64,000 bases of DNA from Olleya sp. Hel_I_94 (GCF_007827365.1 NZ_VISI01000002.1:2299001-2363000); one strand, 5' to 3'. Positions 27,846-35,643 are shown, numbered from the stretch's first letter. The notes: generated from the letters alone by a model not told the origin. Numbers and translations are program-made.

Positions 27846-29114
27846 ATGGAAGAAACCAAAACAACATACAGGCCTACTATAGAAGCTGTTGAGGCTGCTG
27901 CCGAAAAATTAAGAGGAGTTGCTGCTGTAACTCCTTTAATTTCAAACATGAGATATTCAAAGCAATTTGAAGCAAATATCATGTTTAAACGCGAAGACTT
28001 ACAGCAAGTACGTTCCTATAAAATTAGAGGTGCTTACAATAAAATGTCATCTTTAACTCAAGCTGAAGCTAAAAAAGGAATTGTATGTGCAAGCGCTGGA
28101 AACCATGCACAAGGTGTGGCCTTATCTTGTAAATTGTTAAAAATAAAAGGGACTATTTTTATGCCTTCTCCAACACCAAATCAAAAGGTGGAACAGGTTA
28201 AAATGTTTGGAGAAGATTATATAGAGGTGGTTTTAGTGGGCGATACGTTTGATGATGCTTATCATGCAGCAATGGAAGATTGCGAGCGTTTAAACAAAGC
28301 GTTTATTCATCCATTTAATGATAAAAAAGTTATAGAAGGTCAAGCAACGGTTGGTTTAGAGATTATAGATCAAACGGAGTTTCATCCAATAGATTACGTT
28401 TTTGTACCTATTGGAGGTGGTGGTTTGTCTTCAGGTTTATCCTCTGTTTTTAAGTTGTTATCGCCACATACAAAAATTATAGGTGTGGAGCCAAAAGGGG
28501 CACCTTCGATGTTAACATCAATAAGAAATAATAAAAACACCGAGTTAGAAGAGATCGATAGTTTTGTAGATGGTGCTGCGGTTAAACGTGTTGGTGATTT
28601 AAATTTCGCCATTTGTAAAGAGACCTTACATCGTGTGGTTACTGTGGATGAGGGTAAGATTTGCCAAACCATTTTAGATTTATACAATAAAGAAGCGATT
28701 GTAGCAGAACCTGCAGGGGTTTTAAGTTTATCTGCTTTAGAGTATTTTAAAGAAGAAATTAAAGGTAAAAATGTAGTTTGTGTTATAAGCGGAAGTAATA
28801 ATGATATTACGCGTACTGCAGAAATTAAAGAACGCGCGCTATTACATGCCGATTTAAAGCACTATTTTATTGTTAAGTTTCCACAGCGATCTGGAGCATT
28901 AAGAGATTTTGTTGTTGATATTTTAGGTGATACAGATGATATTACTCATTTTGAATACACCAAAAAAGCAAACCGTGAAAATGATGTTGCTGTGGTTGGA
29001 ATTGAGTTAAAATCTCCAAATGACTTAGAGCCTTTAATTACAAAAATGAAGCGTCACAATTTTTATGGAGATTATCTAAATGATAAGCCTGATTTATTTC
29101 AGTTTTTAGTGTGA
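27846..29114 (+). CDS. ilvA: Threonine ammonia-lyase (threonine deaminase)
   Basis: The protein has 422 residues. A PLP fold-type II catalytic domain occupies about 1-330, with the PLP lysine in VRSYKIRGAYNK, the loop SAGNHAQGVAL and the glycine loop PIGGGGLSSGL. A shorter ACT-like regulatory domain follows (HYFIVKFPQRSGALRDFVVD). It converts threonine to 2-ketobutyrate for isoleucine synthesis. The single regulatory module matches the IlvA1 form of about 420 residues, not the 510-residue E. coli type. It is the last gene of the ilv operon. I see no strong terminator before the arginine leader region. Confidence 0.95.
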   Translation: MEETKTTYRPTIEAVEAAAEKLRGVAAVTPLISNMRYSKQFEANIMFKREDLQQVRSYKIRGAYNKMSSLTQAEAKKGIVCASAGNHAQGVALSCKLLKIKGTIFMPSPTPNQKVEQVKMFGEDYIEVVLVGDTFDDAYHAAMEDCERLNKAFIHPFNDKKVIEGQATVGLEIIDQTEFHPIDYVFVPIGGGGLSSGLSSVFKLLSPHTKIIGVEPKGAPSMLTSIRNNKNTELEEIDSFVDGAAVKRVGDLNFAICKETLHRVVTVDEGKICQTILDLYNKEAIVAEPAGVLSLSALEYFKEEIKGKNVVCVISGSNNDITRTAEIKERALLHADLKHYFIVKFPQRSGALRDFVVDILGDTDDITHFEYTKKANRENDVAVVGIELKSPNDLEPLITKMKRHNFYGDYLNDKPDLFQFLV

Positions 29115-29182
29115 TTTTGATAATTATGACCTTAAATACTTTCAAATTCGTAAAAATTCATTAAAAATGACACAAAATAAAC

Positions 29183-29210
29183 TTTTGTATCAAATTAAAT
29201 TATACGTTTG
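29183..29210 (+). promoter_or_regulatory. Candidate promoter of the arginine operon
   Basis: TACGTTTG at 29203-29210 fits the TAnnTTTG -7 element. A TTTTG at 29183-29187 may be the -33 element, although the 15-bp spacing is shorter than usual. Transcription from it would start close to the ATG of the first leader frame (29215), so that frame might be read from a nearly leaderless transcript. Confidence 0.5.
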
Positions 29211-29214
29211 TACC

Positions 29215-29280
29215 ATGTTTACAACACTAAATAAAAACGAAAGACCCACAAGTTTGCTATTACGCAGACGACGTCGCTAA
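29215..29280 (+). CDS. Putative arginine leader peptide 1
   Basis: This 21-codon frame starts with ATG and ends LLLRRRRR then TAA. The last five sense codons are all arginine (CGC AGA CGA CGT CGC), with another Arg at codon 10. It lies 235 bp upstream of the arginine biosynthesis genes and has no database-type family. A run of codons for the end product at the end of a tiny frame ahead of its biosynthetic operon is the hallmark of ribosome-mediated attenuation. A T-rich stretch follows at 29308-29323. CTATTA (29257-29262, the Leu codons) can pair with TAATAG (29304-29309) just before it, a weak terminator-like stem that a ribosome stalled on the Arg run would mask. Confidence 0.72.
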   Translation: MFTTLNKNERPTSLLLRRRRR

Positions 29281-29329
29281 TACGCATACTTCAAGCTTTT
29301 AGTTAATAGTTTTTATTTTTTTTCAGACA

Positions 29330-29425
29330 GTGAACAATTCAACACAAATAGTTTCTTTTTTAAATACAGTTATTAGAAATAATAACAGGATAACCCTACG
29401 TCCAATTTTCCGTCGTCGCCCTTAG
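29330..29425 (+). CDS. Putative arginine leader peptide 2
   Basis: This 31-codon frame opens with GTG at 29330 and ends RPIFRRRP then TAG. Six of its codons are arginine, including CGT CGT CGC at 29411-29419. No ATG precedes it in frame, since a TAG lies at 29300, so a GTG or an internal start must be used. It follows leader 1 by 49 bp and lies 90 bp upstream of the first arg gene. Its 3' end is part of two competing RNA stems (see the next entry). Two Arg-rich frames in one 401-bp gap are unlikely to be chance, but expression is inferred. Confidence 0.6.
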   Translation: MNNSTQIVSFLNTVIRNNNRITLRPIFRRRP

Positions 29426-29452
29426 GGTGTACTTCTATTTATAGAACTAAGG
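29393..29452 (+). promoter_or_regulatory. Mutually exclusive RNA stems over leader 2 (attenuator-like)
   Basis: ACCCTA (29393-29398) can pair with TAGGGT (29423-29428). Alternatively CCTTAG (29420-29425) can pair with CTAAGG (29447-29452), closing an inner perfect hairpin TTCTA-TTTA-TAGAA. The two share bases 29423-29425 and cannot coexist, and the Arg triplet of leader 2 lies between the first pair of arms. No classic T-run follows the second hairpin, so the output could be translation, stability or Rho-dependent rather than an intrinsic terminator. Confidence 0.5.
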
Positions 29453-29515
29453 TGAGTCCGGTTCTGCTTTCAAAAACAAAAATTATCACATTTTTTAATT
29501 TAAAATTCAATTACA

Positions 29516-30145
29516 ATGGAAATTGTTATTGCTGATAAATCGCATAGTATTTACGCAGATATTATTTGTAACACTATTGCTGATGCTGCTCAAGTTAGAG
29601 GAACAGGGATTGCAAAACGCAAGCCTGAATACATTATTACCAAAATGGAAAATGGTAATGCTGTTATTGCTTTAGAGGGCGATAAATTTGCAGGCTTTTG
29701 CTATATCGAACAATGGGGTCATGGTAAATTTGTGGCTAACTCTGGATTAATTGTACATCCAGATTTTAGAAACATGGGCTTAGCTAAACAGATCAAACAG
29801 AAAATATTCGAGCATTCTAGAATCAAGTTTCCGGAGGCTAAAGTATTTAGTATTACTACAGGTTTAGCAGTTATGAAAATGAATAGTGATTTAGGTTATA
29901 AACCTGTTACGTTTTCAGAATTAACAGACGATCAATCCTTTTGGAATGGCTGTCAGACCTGCAAAAATTTTGATGTTTTAACTAGAACAGAGCAAAAAAT
30001 GTGCTTATGTACAGGTATGTTGTATGATCCTTCTAAAAAGGAAGCAGCAAGACCAGCAGCAAATAATCATGATAAAAAAGTATGGACCAGATTGAAAAAT
30101 ATTAAGCAATCCATGTTTCTAAAAAAAGATAAAAATGAAAAATAA
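29516..30145 (+). CDS. GNAT-family N-acyltransferase heading the arginine operon
   Basis: The protein has 209 residues. A GNAT fold at about 1-140 has acyl-CoA-binding motif A in LIVHPDFRNMGLAKQIKQKI. A Cys-rich tail follows (NGCQTCKNFDVL and KMCLCTG) and may bind a metal. It is the first structural gene of the arginine operon and overlaps argG by 11 bp. No ArgA or ArgJ is encoded in this window, so it is the obvious candidate for the first step, N-acylation of glutamate. Bacteroides uses succinylated intermediates in this pathway, so the donor could be succinyl-CoA or acetyl-CoA. This assignment comes from context, not from the motif itself. Confidence 0.8.
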   Translation: MEIVIADKSHSIYADIICNTIADAAQVRGTGIAKRKPEYIITKMENGNAVIALEGDKFAGFCYIEQWGHGKFVANSGLIVHPDFRNMGLAKQIKQKIFEHSRIKFPEAKVFSITTGLAVMKMNSDLGYKPVTFSELTDDQSFWNGCQTCKNFDVLTRTEQKMCLCTGMLYDPSKKEAARPAANNHDKKVWTRLKNIKQSMFLKKDKNEK

Positions 30146-31322
30146 AGGTAAATTAGTCATAGCATATAGTGGTGGATTAGATACATCCTATTGCGCAGTA
30201 AGCTTAAGTAAAGCTGGATACGATGTGCACGCGGTAAGCGTAAATACGGGTGGTTTTTCTGATGAAGAAATTACTGCAATAGAAAAAAACGCTTACAAAA
30301 TGGGTGTGTCAACCTATAAGAACATCGACGCTATTGCATCGTATTATGATAAAGTGATTAAGTATTTAATCTTCGGGAATGTTTTGAAGAACAACACCTA
30401 TCCTTTATCTGTAAGTGCAGAACGTATTATTCAAGCTATCGAAATTATCGAATATGCAAAAAGTATTGATGCCGAATATATCGCACACGGAAGCACAGGA
30501 GCAGGTAACGATCAAGTGCGTTTTGATATGATTTTTCAAACTTTGGCGCCACATATTAAGATTATCACGCCCATTAGAGATGGAAGTTTAAGCAGACAAC
30601 AAGAAATTGATTACTTAAAAGAAAACGGTATCGAAGCGTCTTGGGAAAAGGCAAAGTATTCTGTTAATAAAGGACTTTGGGGAACTAGTGTTGGTGGAGA
30701 AGAAACATTAACATCAGAAAAACCATTACCCGAAAGTGCTTATCCTTCGCAATTAAAACATGCAGACAATGAAAAAGTGACATTAACCTTTTTAACAGGA
30801 GAATTGGTTGCTGTAAACGGAGTTGAAAATGCATCTGACGTAAATATTGAAGTCTTAAACAATCTAGCATCTGCGTATGCAATTGGAAGAGATATACATG
30901 TTGGAGATACTATTGTTGGTATAAAAGGACGTGTTGGTTTTGAAGCTGCAGGTGCTTTGGTTATTATAAAAGCACATCATTTATTAGAAAAGCATACGTT
31001 GACTAAATGGCAATTACAACACAAGGATTATATGTCAAATTTCTACGGAATGCACCTGCATGAAGGGCAATATTTAGATCCTGTAATGCGAGACATGGAA
31101 GCCTTTTTACAAAGCAGCCAAGACAAAGTGTCGGGAGATGTTTTTGTGACCTTAAAACCATACCATTTTACCGTAGACGGAATTAGCTCTAAGCATGATT
31201 TAATGAATGCAAAGTTTGGAAGTTATGGCGAAGAAAATAAAGGTTGGACTGCTGAGGAAGCTAAAGGCTTTATCAAAATAGTTGGTAACCAAAATAAGAT
31301 TTATCAACAAGTAAATAATTAA
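30135..31322 (+). CDS. argG: Argininosuccinate synthase
   Basis: The 395 residues are the normal length. The ATP-pyrophosphatase P-loop reads AYSGGLDTSY near the N-terminus, followed by the family motif HGSTGAGNDQVRFD and the C-terminal LHLHEGQYLDPVMRD-like segment. It joins citrulline and aspartate using ATP. Its start lies inside the end of the GNAT gene (11-bp overlap), so it is coupled to it. A 33-bp palindrome and a start-proximal hairpin separate it from argC. Confidence 0.97.
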   Translation: MKNKGKLVIAYSGGLDTSYCAVSLSKAGYDVHAVSVNTGGFSDEEITAIEKNAYKMGVSTYKNIDAIASYYDKVIKYLIFGNVLKNNTYPLSVSAERIIQAIEIIEYAKSIDAEYIAHGSTGAGNDQVRFDMIFQTLAPHIKIITPIRDGSLSRQQEIDYLKENGIEASWEKAKYSVNKGLWGTSVGGEETLTSEKPLPESAYPSQLKHADNEKVTLTFLTGELVAVNGVENASDVNIEVLNNLASAYAIGRDIHVGDTIVGIKGRVGFEAAGALVIIKAHHLLEKHTLTKWQLQHKDYMSNFYGMHLHEGQYLDPVMRDMEAFLQSSQDKVSGDVFVTLKPYHFTVDGISSKHDLMNAKFGSYGEENKGWTAEEAKGFIKIVGNQNKIYQQVNN

Positions 31323-31329
31323 TTGAATG

Positions 31330-31362
31330 AGACCTGTTAGGTTTTTAAAACCTGACAGGTCT
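31330..31362. repeat. 33-bp palindrome between argG and argC
   Basis: AGACCTGTTAGGTTTT and its inverted partner AAAACCTGACAGGTCT form a near-perfect stem with one mismatched pair. It could act as a transcript stabiliser or partial terminator, or be a REP-type element. Confidence 0.75.
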
Positions 31363-31383
31363 GAAGTTAGTTGAACTAAAATA

Positions 31384-31401
31384 TTCCCATTTTCGAGGGA
31401 A
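31384..31401 (+). promoter_or_regulatory. Hairpin just upstream of the argC start
   Basis: TTCCC and GGGAA pair around an 8-base loop and end six bases before the argC ATG. It is similar in place and sequence to the hairpin ahead of ilvA. Confidence 0.5.
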
Positions 31402-31407
31402 ATAGAT

Positions 31408-32391
31408 ATGAAAAAAATAGAAATAGGAATCATTGGAGGAGCAGGTTATACAGCTGGAGAACTTATTAGATTGTTGTTAAATCACCCAAAAGTAAATATC
31501 AATTTTATTTACAGTACGTCAAATGCTGGTAATAAAATATCTAAAGTACATCAGGATTTAATTGGCAGTACAGATTTGGAGTTTTCAAATCAAATTAACC
31601 CAGAAGTGGATGTGTTGTTTTTGTGTTTAGGTCACGGGAATTCTAAAGCATTTTTAGAGAACAATTCATTTTCTAGTAAAACTAAAATTATTGATTTAAG
31701 TAATGATTTTAGATTAACTAAAGACGCCATTTTTGATGGCAAAACGTTTGTTTATGGTTTGCCGGAATTAAATAAAGAAGCGATTAAAAAAGCGAATTAT
31801 ATTGCAAATCCAGGGTGTTTTGCTTCAGCTATTCAGTTAGCATTATTGCCTTTAGCTAAAGCTGAAGTTTTGCAAAACGATGTACATGTTAATGCGGTTA
31901 CAGGAGCAACAGGAGCAGGAACATCATTATCCGCAACTACGCATTTTACGTGGCGAGATAATAACTTTTCGCATTATAAAGCTTTTACACATCAGCATTT
32001 GGGTGAGATTAATCAATCGGTTAAATTGTTGCAATCTAGCTTTAAGTCAGACATCAACTTTATGCCAAATCGTGGTGATTTTTCAAGAGGGATTTTTGCA
32101 ACTATGTATACTAAGTTTAAAGGAAACTTGGAAGACGCAAAAGCATTGTATAACACGTTTTATAAAGATGCTGCTTTTACTGTGGTTTCGGATGATGAGA
32201 TTCATTTAAAACAAGTGGTAAATACTAATAAGTGTATGCTTCATTTACATAAACATGAAGACAAATTATTGGTGACAAGCATTATTGATAATTTATTAAA
32301 AGGCGCTTCGGGTCAAGCTGTTCAAAACATGAACTTAATGTTTGGTTTTGATGAAACAGAAGGTTTAAAACTGAAAGCAACTTATTTTTAA
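31408..32391 (+). CDS. argC: N-acyl-gamma-glutamyl-phosphate reductase
   Basis: The protein has 327 residues. The NADP-binding motif GGAGYTAGELIRLLLNHP is at the start, the catalytic Cys is in ANPGCFASAIQLAL, and His residues typical of ArgC follow (FTHQHLGEI). It reduces N-acyl-glutamyl phosphate to the semialdehyde, the third step of the acylated ornithine pathway. Neighbouring argD, argB and argE complete the linear route to acyl-citrulline and its deacylation. It is followed by a 298-bp repeat-rich gap before proC. Confidence 0.95.
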   Translation: MKKIEIGIIGGAGYTAGELIRLLLNHPKVNINFIYSTSNAGNKISKVHQDLIGSTDLEFSNQINPEVDVLFLCLGHGNSKAFLENNSFSSKTKIIDLSNDFRLTKDAIFDGKTFVYGLPELNKEAIKKANYIANPGCFASAIQLALLPLAKAEVLQNDVHVNAVTGATGAGTSLSATTHFTWRDNNFSHYKAFTHQHLGEINQSVKLLQSSFKSDINFMPNRGDFSRGIFATMYTKFKGNLEDAKALYNTFYKDAAFTVVSDDEIHLKQVVNTNKCMLHLHKHEDKLLVTSIIDNLLKGASGQAVQNMNLMFGFDETEGLKLKATYF

Positions 32392-32402
32392 AAGTACTGC
32401 AG

Positions 32403-32514
32403 CTGCGTTAGCGGTTGAAGTGGCATCCTTTTTATTTGTCTCCTCGAGCGCAGTCGAGAGGTTGACAAATAAAAAGATATAACGGAAAACGCGACCCTTG
32501 TGGTAACGCCCAAA
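32403..32514 (+). repeat. Dispersed extragenic repeat, copy 2, with nested palindrome
   Basis: It begins CTGCGTTAGCG and ends CGCGACCCTTGTGGTAACG then CCCAAA, the same ends as the copy at 16402-16488. Its middle is replaced by a long inverted repeat (32428-32476): CTTTTTATTTGTC and CCTC on the left, GAGG and GACAAATAAAAAG on the right, around the core GAGCGCAGTCGA. A REP-like core thus sits inside a larger repeat. Confidence 0.75.
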
Positions 32515-32529
32515 TAATAAAAGGATGTC

Positions 32530-32551
32530 ACCTTGAGCGCAGTCGAAAGGT
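32530..32551. repeat. REP-like palindrome, GAGCGCAGTCGA family
   Basis: The core at 32535-32546 is flanked by arms ACCTT and AAGGT. It lies in the argC-proC gap. Confidence 0.75.
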
Positions 32552-32586
32552 CTTAGTAAAAAGAAAGTTTAATTAAAAAGATAATA

Positions 32587-32673
32587 GTCATTGCGAGCTT
32601 TACGAGTGAACGAAGTAAACCTGAAGCAATCTGTTTAAAGAGATTACTTCAGTCATTCTTCTTTCGTAATGAC
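32587..32673. repeat. GTCATTGCGAG-type extragenic repeat
   Basis: It starts GTCATTGCGAG and ends TTCGTAATGAC, an inverted pair, with an inner stem GAAGCAATCT / AGATTACTTC. It runs to 17 bp before the proC start. Its last bases create a spurious in-frame ATG at 32669. Confidence 0.7.
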
Positions 32674-32689
32674 AAAAAAAAACAAACAA

Positions 32690-33490
32690 ATGAAAATAGC
32701 AATTATAGGAACAGGAAACTTAGGAAAGTCCATCGCAAAAGGATTGATAACCAACAATGCCATTACTAGTTTGTATTTAACCAAACGGAATTTGGAAGAC
32801 ATTCAAGAATTTGATGGTTATAAAAATGTGCATTTAACGACGGATAATATTGAAGCTGTAAGGCAATCTGATATCATGATTTTTGCAGTGCAACCAGCGC
32901 ATTTTGAGCAAATATTGAATGACATTAAGCCGGAATTAACAGAGAAACACGTGTTGATTTCGACTATTACAGGTTTTCTAATTCCTAAGATTGAAGCGCA
33001 AGTTGGTGCGGATAAATTTATCATTCGTGCGATGCCAAACACCGCAATTGCAGTTGGTAAATCGATGACCTGTTTGTGTAGTAATGTGCAAGGTGCAAAA
33101 CGCATTAAAATTGCTGAAGCTATTTTTAACAGATTAGGACATTCATTAAGTATTCCAGAAAGTCAAATGCAAGCTGCTACTGTGGTTTGTGCAAGTGGTG
33201 TTGCGTTTTGGATGCGTTTAATTAGAGCAACAACACAGGCTGCTATTCAGTTAGGGTTTGATGCTAAAGAAGCGCAAGAACTAGCGATGTATACCAGCGA
33301 AGGTGCGGCGAGTTTATTGATTACCAACGGGAATCATCCGGAAGAGGAAATAGATCGTGTAACGACGCCAAAAGGGTGTACGATTGAAGGTTTGAATGAG
33401 ATGGAACACAAAGGATTGAGTTCGTCTTTAATACAAGGTATGATTGCCTCGTTTAACAAGATTAGTAACATTAAAGAAGAGCAGATATGA
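32690..33490 (+). CDS. proC: Pyrroline-5-carboxylate reductase
   Basis: The protein has 266 residues starting at the ATG at 32690 (MKIAIIGTGNLGKSIAKGL). The open frame reaches back to an ATG at 32669, but that codon lies in the tail of a repeat element. It has the Rossmann motif GTGNLG, RAMPNTAIAVGKSM, and the ProC C-terminal signature VTTPKGCTIEGLNEME. It reduces pyrroline-5-carboxylate to proline. Its presence inside the arginine operon, sharing a 4-bp overlap with argD, ties proline and arginine supply together. Activity on another imine cannot be excluded. Confidence 0.93.
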   Translation: MKIAIIGTGNLGKSIAKGLITNNAITSLYLTKRNLEDIQEFDGYKNVHLTTDNIEAVRQSDIMIFAVQPAHFEQILNDIKPELTEKHVLISTITGFLIPKIEAQVGADKFIIRAMPNTAIAVGKSMTCLCSNVQGAKRIKIAEAIFNRLGHSLSIPESQMQAATVVCASGVAFWMRLIRATTQAAIQLGFDAKEAQELAMYTSEGAASLLITNGNHPEEEIDRVTTPKGCTIEGLNEMEHKGLSSSLIQGMIASFNKISNIKEEQI

Positions 33491-34617
33491 GTTTATTTAA
33501 CGTGTATCCTTTGTTTGATATCACACCTGTAAAGGGTGTAGATGTTTTTGTTTACGATGAAAACAACACCAAATATTTAGATTTATATGGTGGACATGCC
33601 GTGATTTCTATTGGGCATTCGCACCCAAAATATGTGGCTGCAATTTCTGATCAAGTAGCCAAATTAGGATTTTATAGTAACTCGATTCAGAATCCTTTAC
33701 AAGTCGCTTTGGCTAAAAAATTAATCGCTTTTTCAGGCTGCAAAGATTATGCATTGTTTTTATGTAATTCTGGAGCAGAAGCCAATGAAAATGCTTTAAA
33801 ACTGGCGTCATTTCATAACGAAAAGAAAAAAGTTGTTGCTTTTAAAAATGGGTTTCATGGTCGTACATCAGCAGCTGTTGCAGCAACCGATAATGCGAAG
33901 ATTATAGCACCAATTAACGCACAGCAAGAGGTTGAGATTCTGGCATTAGGTGACATAGAAGGAGTCGAGAAAGCATTGGCTAAAAACGATGTCTGTGCTG
34001 TAATTATTGAATGTATTCAAGGTGTTGGAGGATTAGATGAAAGTACTGCTGCGTTCTACGAAGGTGTAGATGTTTTATGCAAAAAATATAATACGTGTTT
34101 TATTGCAGATGAGGTGCAATCAGGTTTTGGAAGAACTGGAGATTTCTTCGCATTTCAGAAATATAATGTGATACCAGATATTGTTTCGATTGCCAAAGGC
34201 ATGGGGAATGGTTTTCCGATTGGTGGGATTTTAATTCACCCAAATATTAAAGCCTCTTTTGGTTTATTAGGAACCACTTTTGGTGGGAATCACTTGGCAT
34301 GTGTTGCATCTTCGACTGTATTAGAAGTTATTGAAGAAGAGGATTTGATGCAAAATGCTAAAGACGTCTCAGCTTATTTTCTAGAGAAAGCAAAAGAAAT
34401 TTCGGCAATTAAAAACATAAAAGGACGTGGTTTAATGTTAGGATTGGAATTTGATTTTCCGATTGCTGAACTACGTAAAAAGCTAATTTTTGAACATAAG
34501 ATATTTACTGGAAGTGCGAAGAATCCTAATTTATTACGAATTCTTCCGCCTTTAACCATCAAAAAAGAACATGTCGATTTGTTTTTTAAGGCTTTAAAAA
34601 GTGAGTTACAAGGCTAG
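33487..34617 (+). CDS. argD: N-acyl-ornithine aminotransferase
   Basis: The 376 residues belong to PLP-dependent aminotransferase class III. Markers are NSGAEANENALKLA, HGRTSAAVAATD, the Asp of IADEVQSGFGRTG, and the PLP lysine in SIAKGMGNGFPIGG. It transaminates N-acyl-glutamate semialdehyde to N-acyl-ornithine in the acylated pathway. It overlaps proC by 4 bp (ATGA). Related enzymes such as ornithine aminotransferase share the motifs. The operon context decides the call. Confidence 0.93.
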   Translation: MSLFNVYPLFDITPVKGVDVFVYDENNTKYLDLYGGHAVISIGHSHPKYVAAISDQVAKLGFYSNSIQNPLQVALAKKLIAFSGCKDYALFLCNSGAEANENALKLASFHNEKKKVVAFKNGFHGRTSAAVAATDNAKIIAPINAQQEVEILALGDIEGVEKALAKNDVCAVIIECIQGVGGLDESTAAFYEGVDVLCKKYNTCFIADEVQSGFGRTGDFFAFQKYNVIPDIVSIAKGMGNGFPIGGILIHPNIKASFGLLGTTFGGNHLACVASSTVLEVIEEEDLMQNAKDVSAYFLEKAKEISAIKNIKGRGLMLGLEFDFPIAELRKKLIFEHKIFTGSAKNPNLLRILPPLTIKKEHVDLFFKALKSELQG

Positions 34618-34627
34618 CTTGAGTAAC

Positions 34628-34689
34628 GTCATTCTGAACTAGTTTCAGAATCACATAACAGTGAGAAGTTGAAATAAATTCAGTAAGAT
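34628..34689. repeat. GTCATTCTGAA-type extragenic repeat
   Basis: The palindrome ATTCTGAA / TTTCAGAAT is followed by a second half GAAGTTGAAATAAATTCAG. It lies between argD and argF' and is similar to 35644-35717 and 35757-35790. Confidence 0.65.
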
Positions 34690-34704
34690 TAAAGTAATAA
34701 ATAG

Positions 34705-35640
34705 ATGAAAAAGTACACAGGAATAAAAGACATATCAAATCTTCAAGAAACCATAAAGGACGCGATTTTATTAAAAAATAATCCTTTTAAATTCCAAGAT
34801 TTAGGAAAACATAAAACATTAGTGATGCTGTTTTTTAATTCCAGTTTACGAACGCGATTAAGCACGGAGAAAGCTGCAAAAAACCTAGGAATGGATGTGA
34901 TGATTTTAAACGTAAATGACGCCTGGAACTTAGAATTTGAAGATGGTACAATCATGAATGCTAATACGTCAGAACATATTAAAGAAGCAGCACAAGTGAT
35001 TTCGCAATATGGAGATGTAATTGCGGTGAGAGCTTTCCCAAGTTTAACGGATAAGAAAAAAGATGAAAGTGAGTTTGTGATTAACAGCTTTATAAAATAT
35101 GCAACAGTGCCAATTGTAAATATGGAAAGTGCAACAGCGCATCCTTTACAGGCGTTGGCAGATGCAATTACTATTACTGAATTATCAAAAAAAGCGAAAC
35201 CAAAAGTCGTCTTGTCTTGGGCGCCACATCCAAAAGCGTTACCACAAGCAGTTGCTAATTCGTTTGTAGAAATGATGCAAAACTTGGATGTCGATTTAAC
35301 TATTACACATCCTGAAGGTTATGAGTTAAGCGAAGCAATCACAAAAAAAACACCAGTAAATCACAATCAAGAAGAGGCTTTAAAAGATGCCGATTTTGTG
35401 TATGTTAAAAACTGGAGTAATTATAAAGATTACGGAAAAGTACTTAGTCAAGACGAAAATTGGATGATGACAAAAGCGAAGTTGGGTAATGCAAAATTTA
35501 TGCATTGCTTGCCTGTAAGACGTAATGAGGTTGTTGAAGATGCGGTTTTAGATAGTGAACAGTCTGTTGTGATTAAACAAGCTAATAATAGGACTTTTGC
35601 TGCGCAAATTGTCTTGAAACAAATTTTGGGGAAATTTTAA
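34705..35640 (+). CDS. N-acyl-ornithine transcarbamylase (ArgF')
   Basis: The protein has 311 residues. The carbamoyl-phosphate motif is SSLRTRLSTEKAA near residue 50, and the C-terminal Cys loop reads MHCLPVRRNEV. This is the acetyl/succinyl-ornithine branch rather than ordinary OTCase, which has SxRTR followed by a different context and a shorter amino-acid-binding loop. The founding Bacteroides fragilis enzyme acts on N-succinyl-ornithine. Which acyl group is used here is not visible. It makes N-acyl-citrulline, later freed by the M20 enzyme downstream. Palindromic repeats flank it on both sides. Confidence 0.92.
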   Translation: MKKYTGIKDISNLQETIKDAILLKNNPFKFQDLGKHKTLVMLFFNSSLRTRLSTEKAAKNLGMDVMILNVNDAWNLEFEDGTIMNANTSEHIKEAAQVISQYGDVIAVRAFPSLTDKKKDESEFVINSFIKYATVPIVNMESATAHPLQALADAITITELSKKAKPKVVLSWAPHPKALPQAVANSFVEMMQNLDVDLTITHPEGYELSEAITKKTPVNHNQEEALKDADFVYVKNWSNYKDYGKVLSQDENWMMTKAKLGNAKFMHCLPVRRNEVVEDAVLDSEQSVVIKQANNRTFAAQIVLKQILGKF

Positions 35641-35643
35641 TGT

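Noticed and set aside
32669..32689. ATG at 32669 as the start of proC
   Set aside because: This codon is the tail of a GTCATTGCGAG-type repeat, and the Rossmann start MKIAIIG is at 32690.
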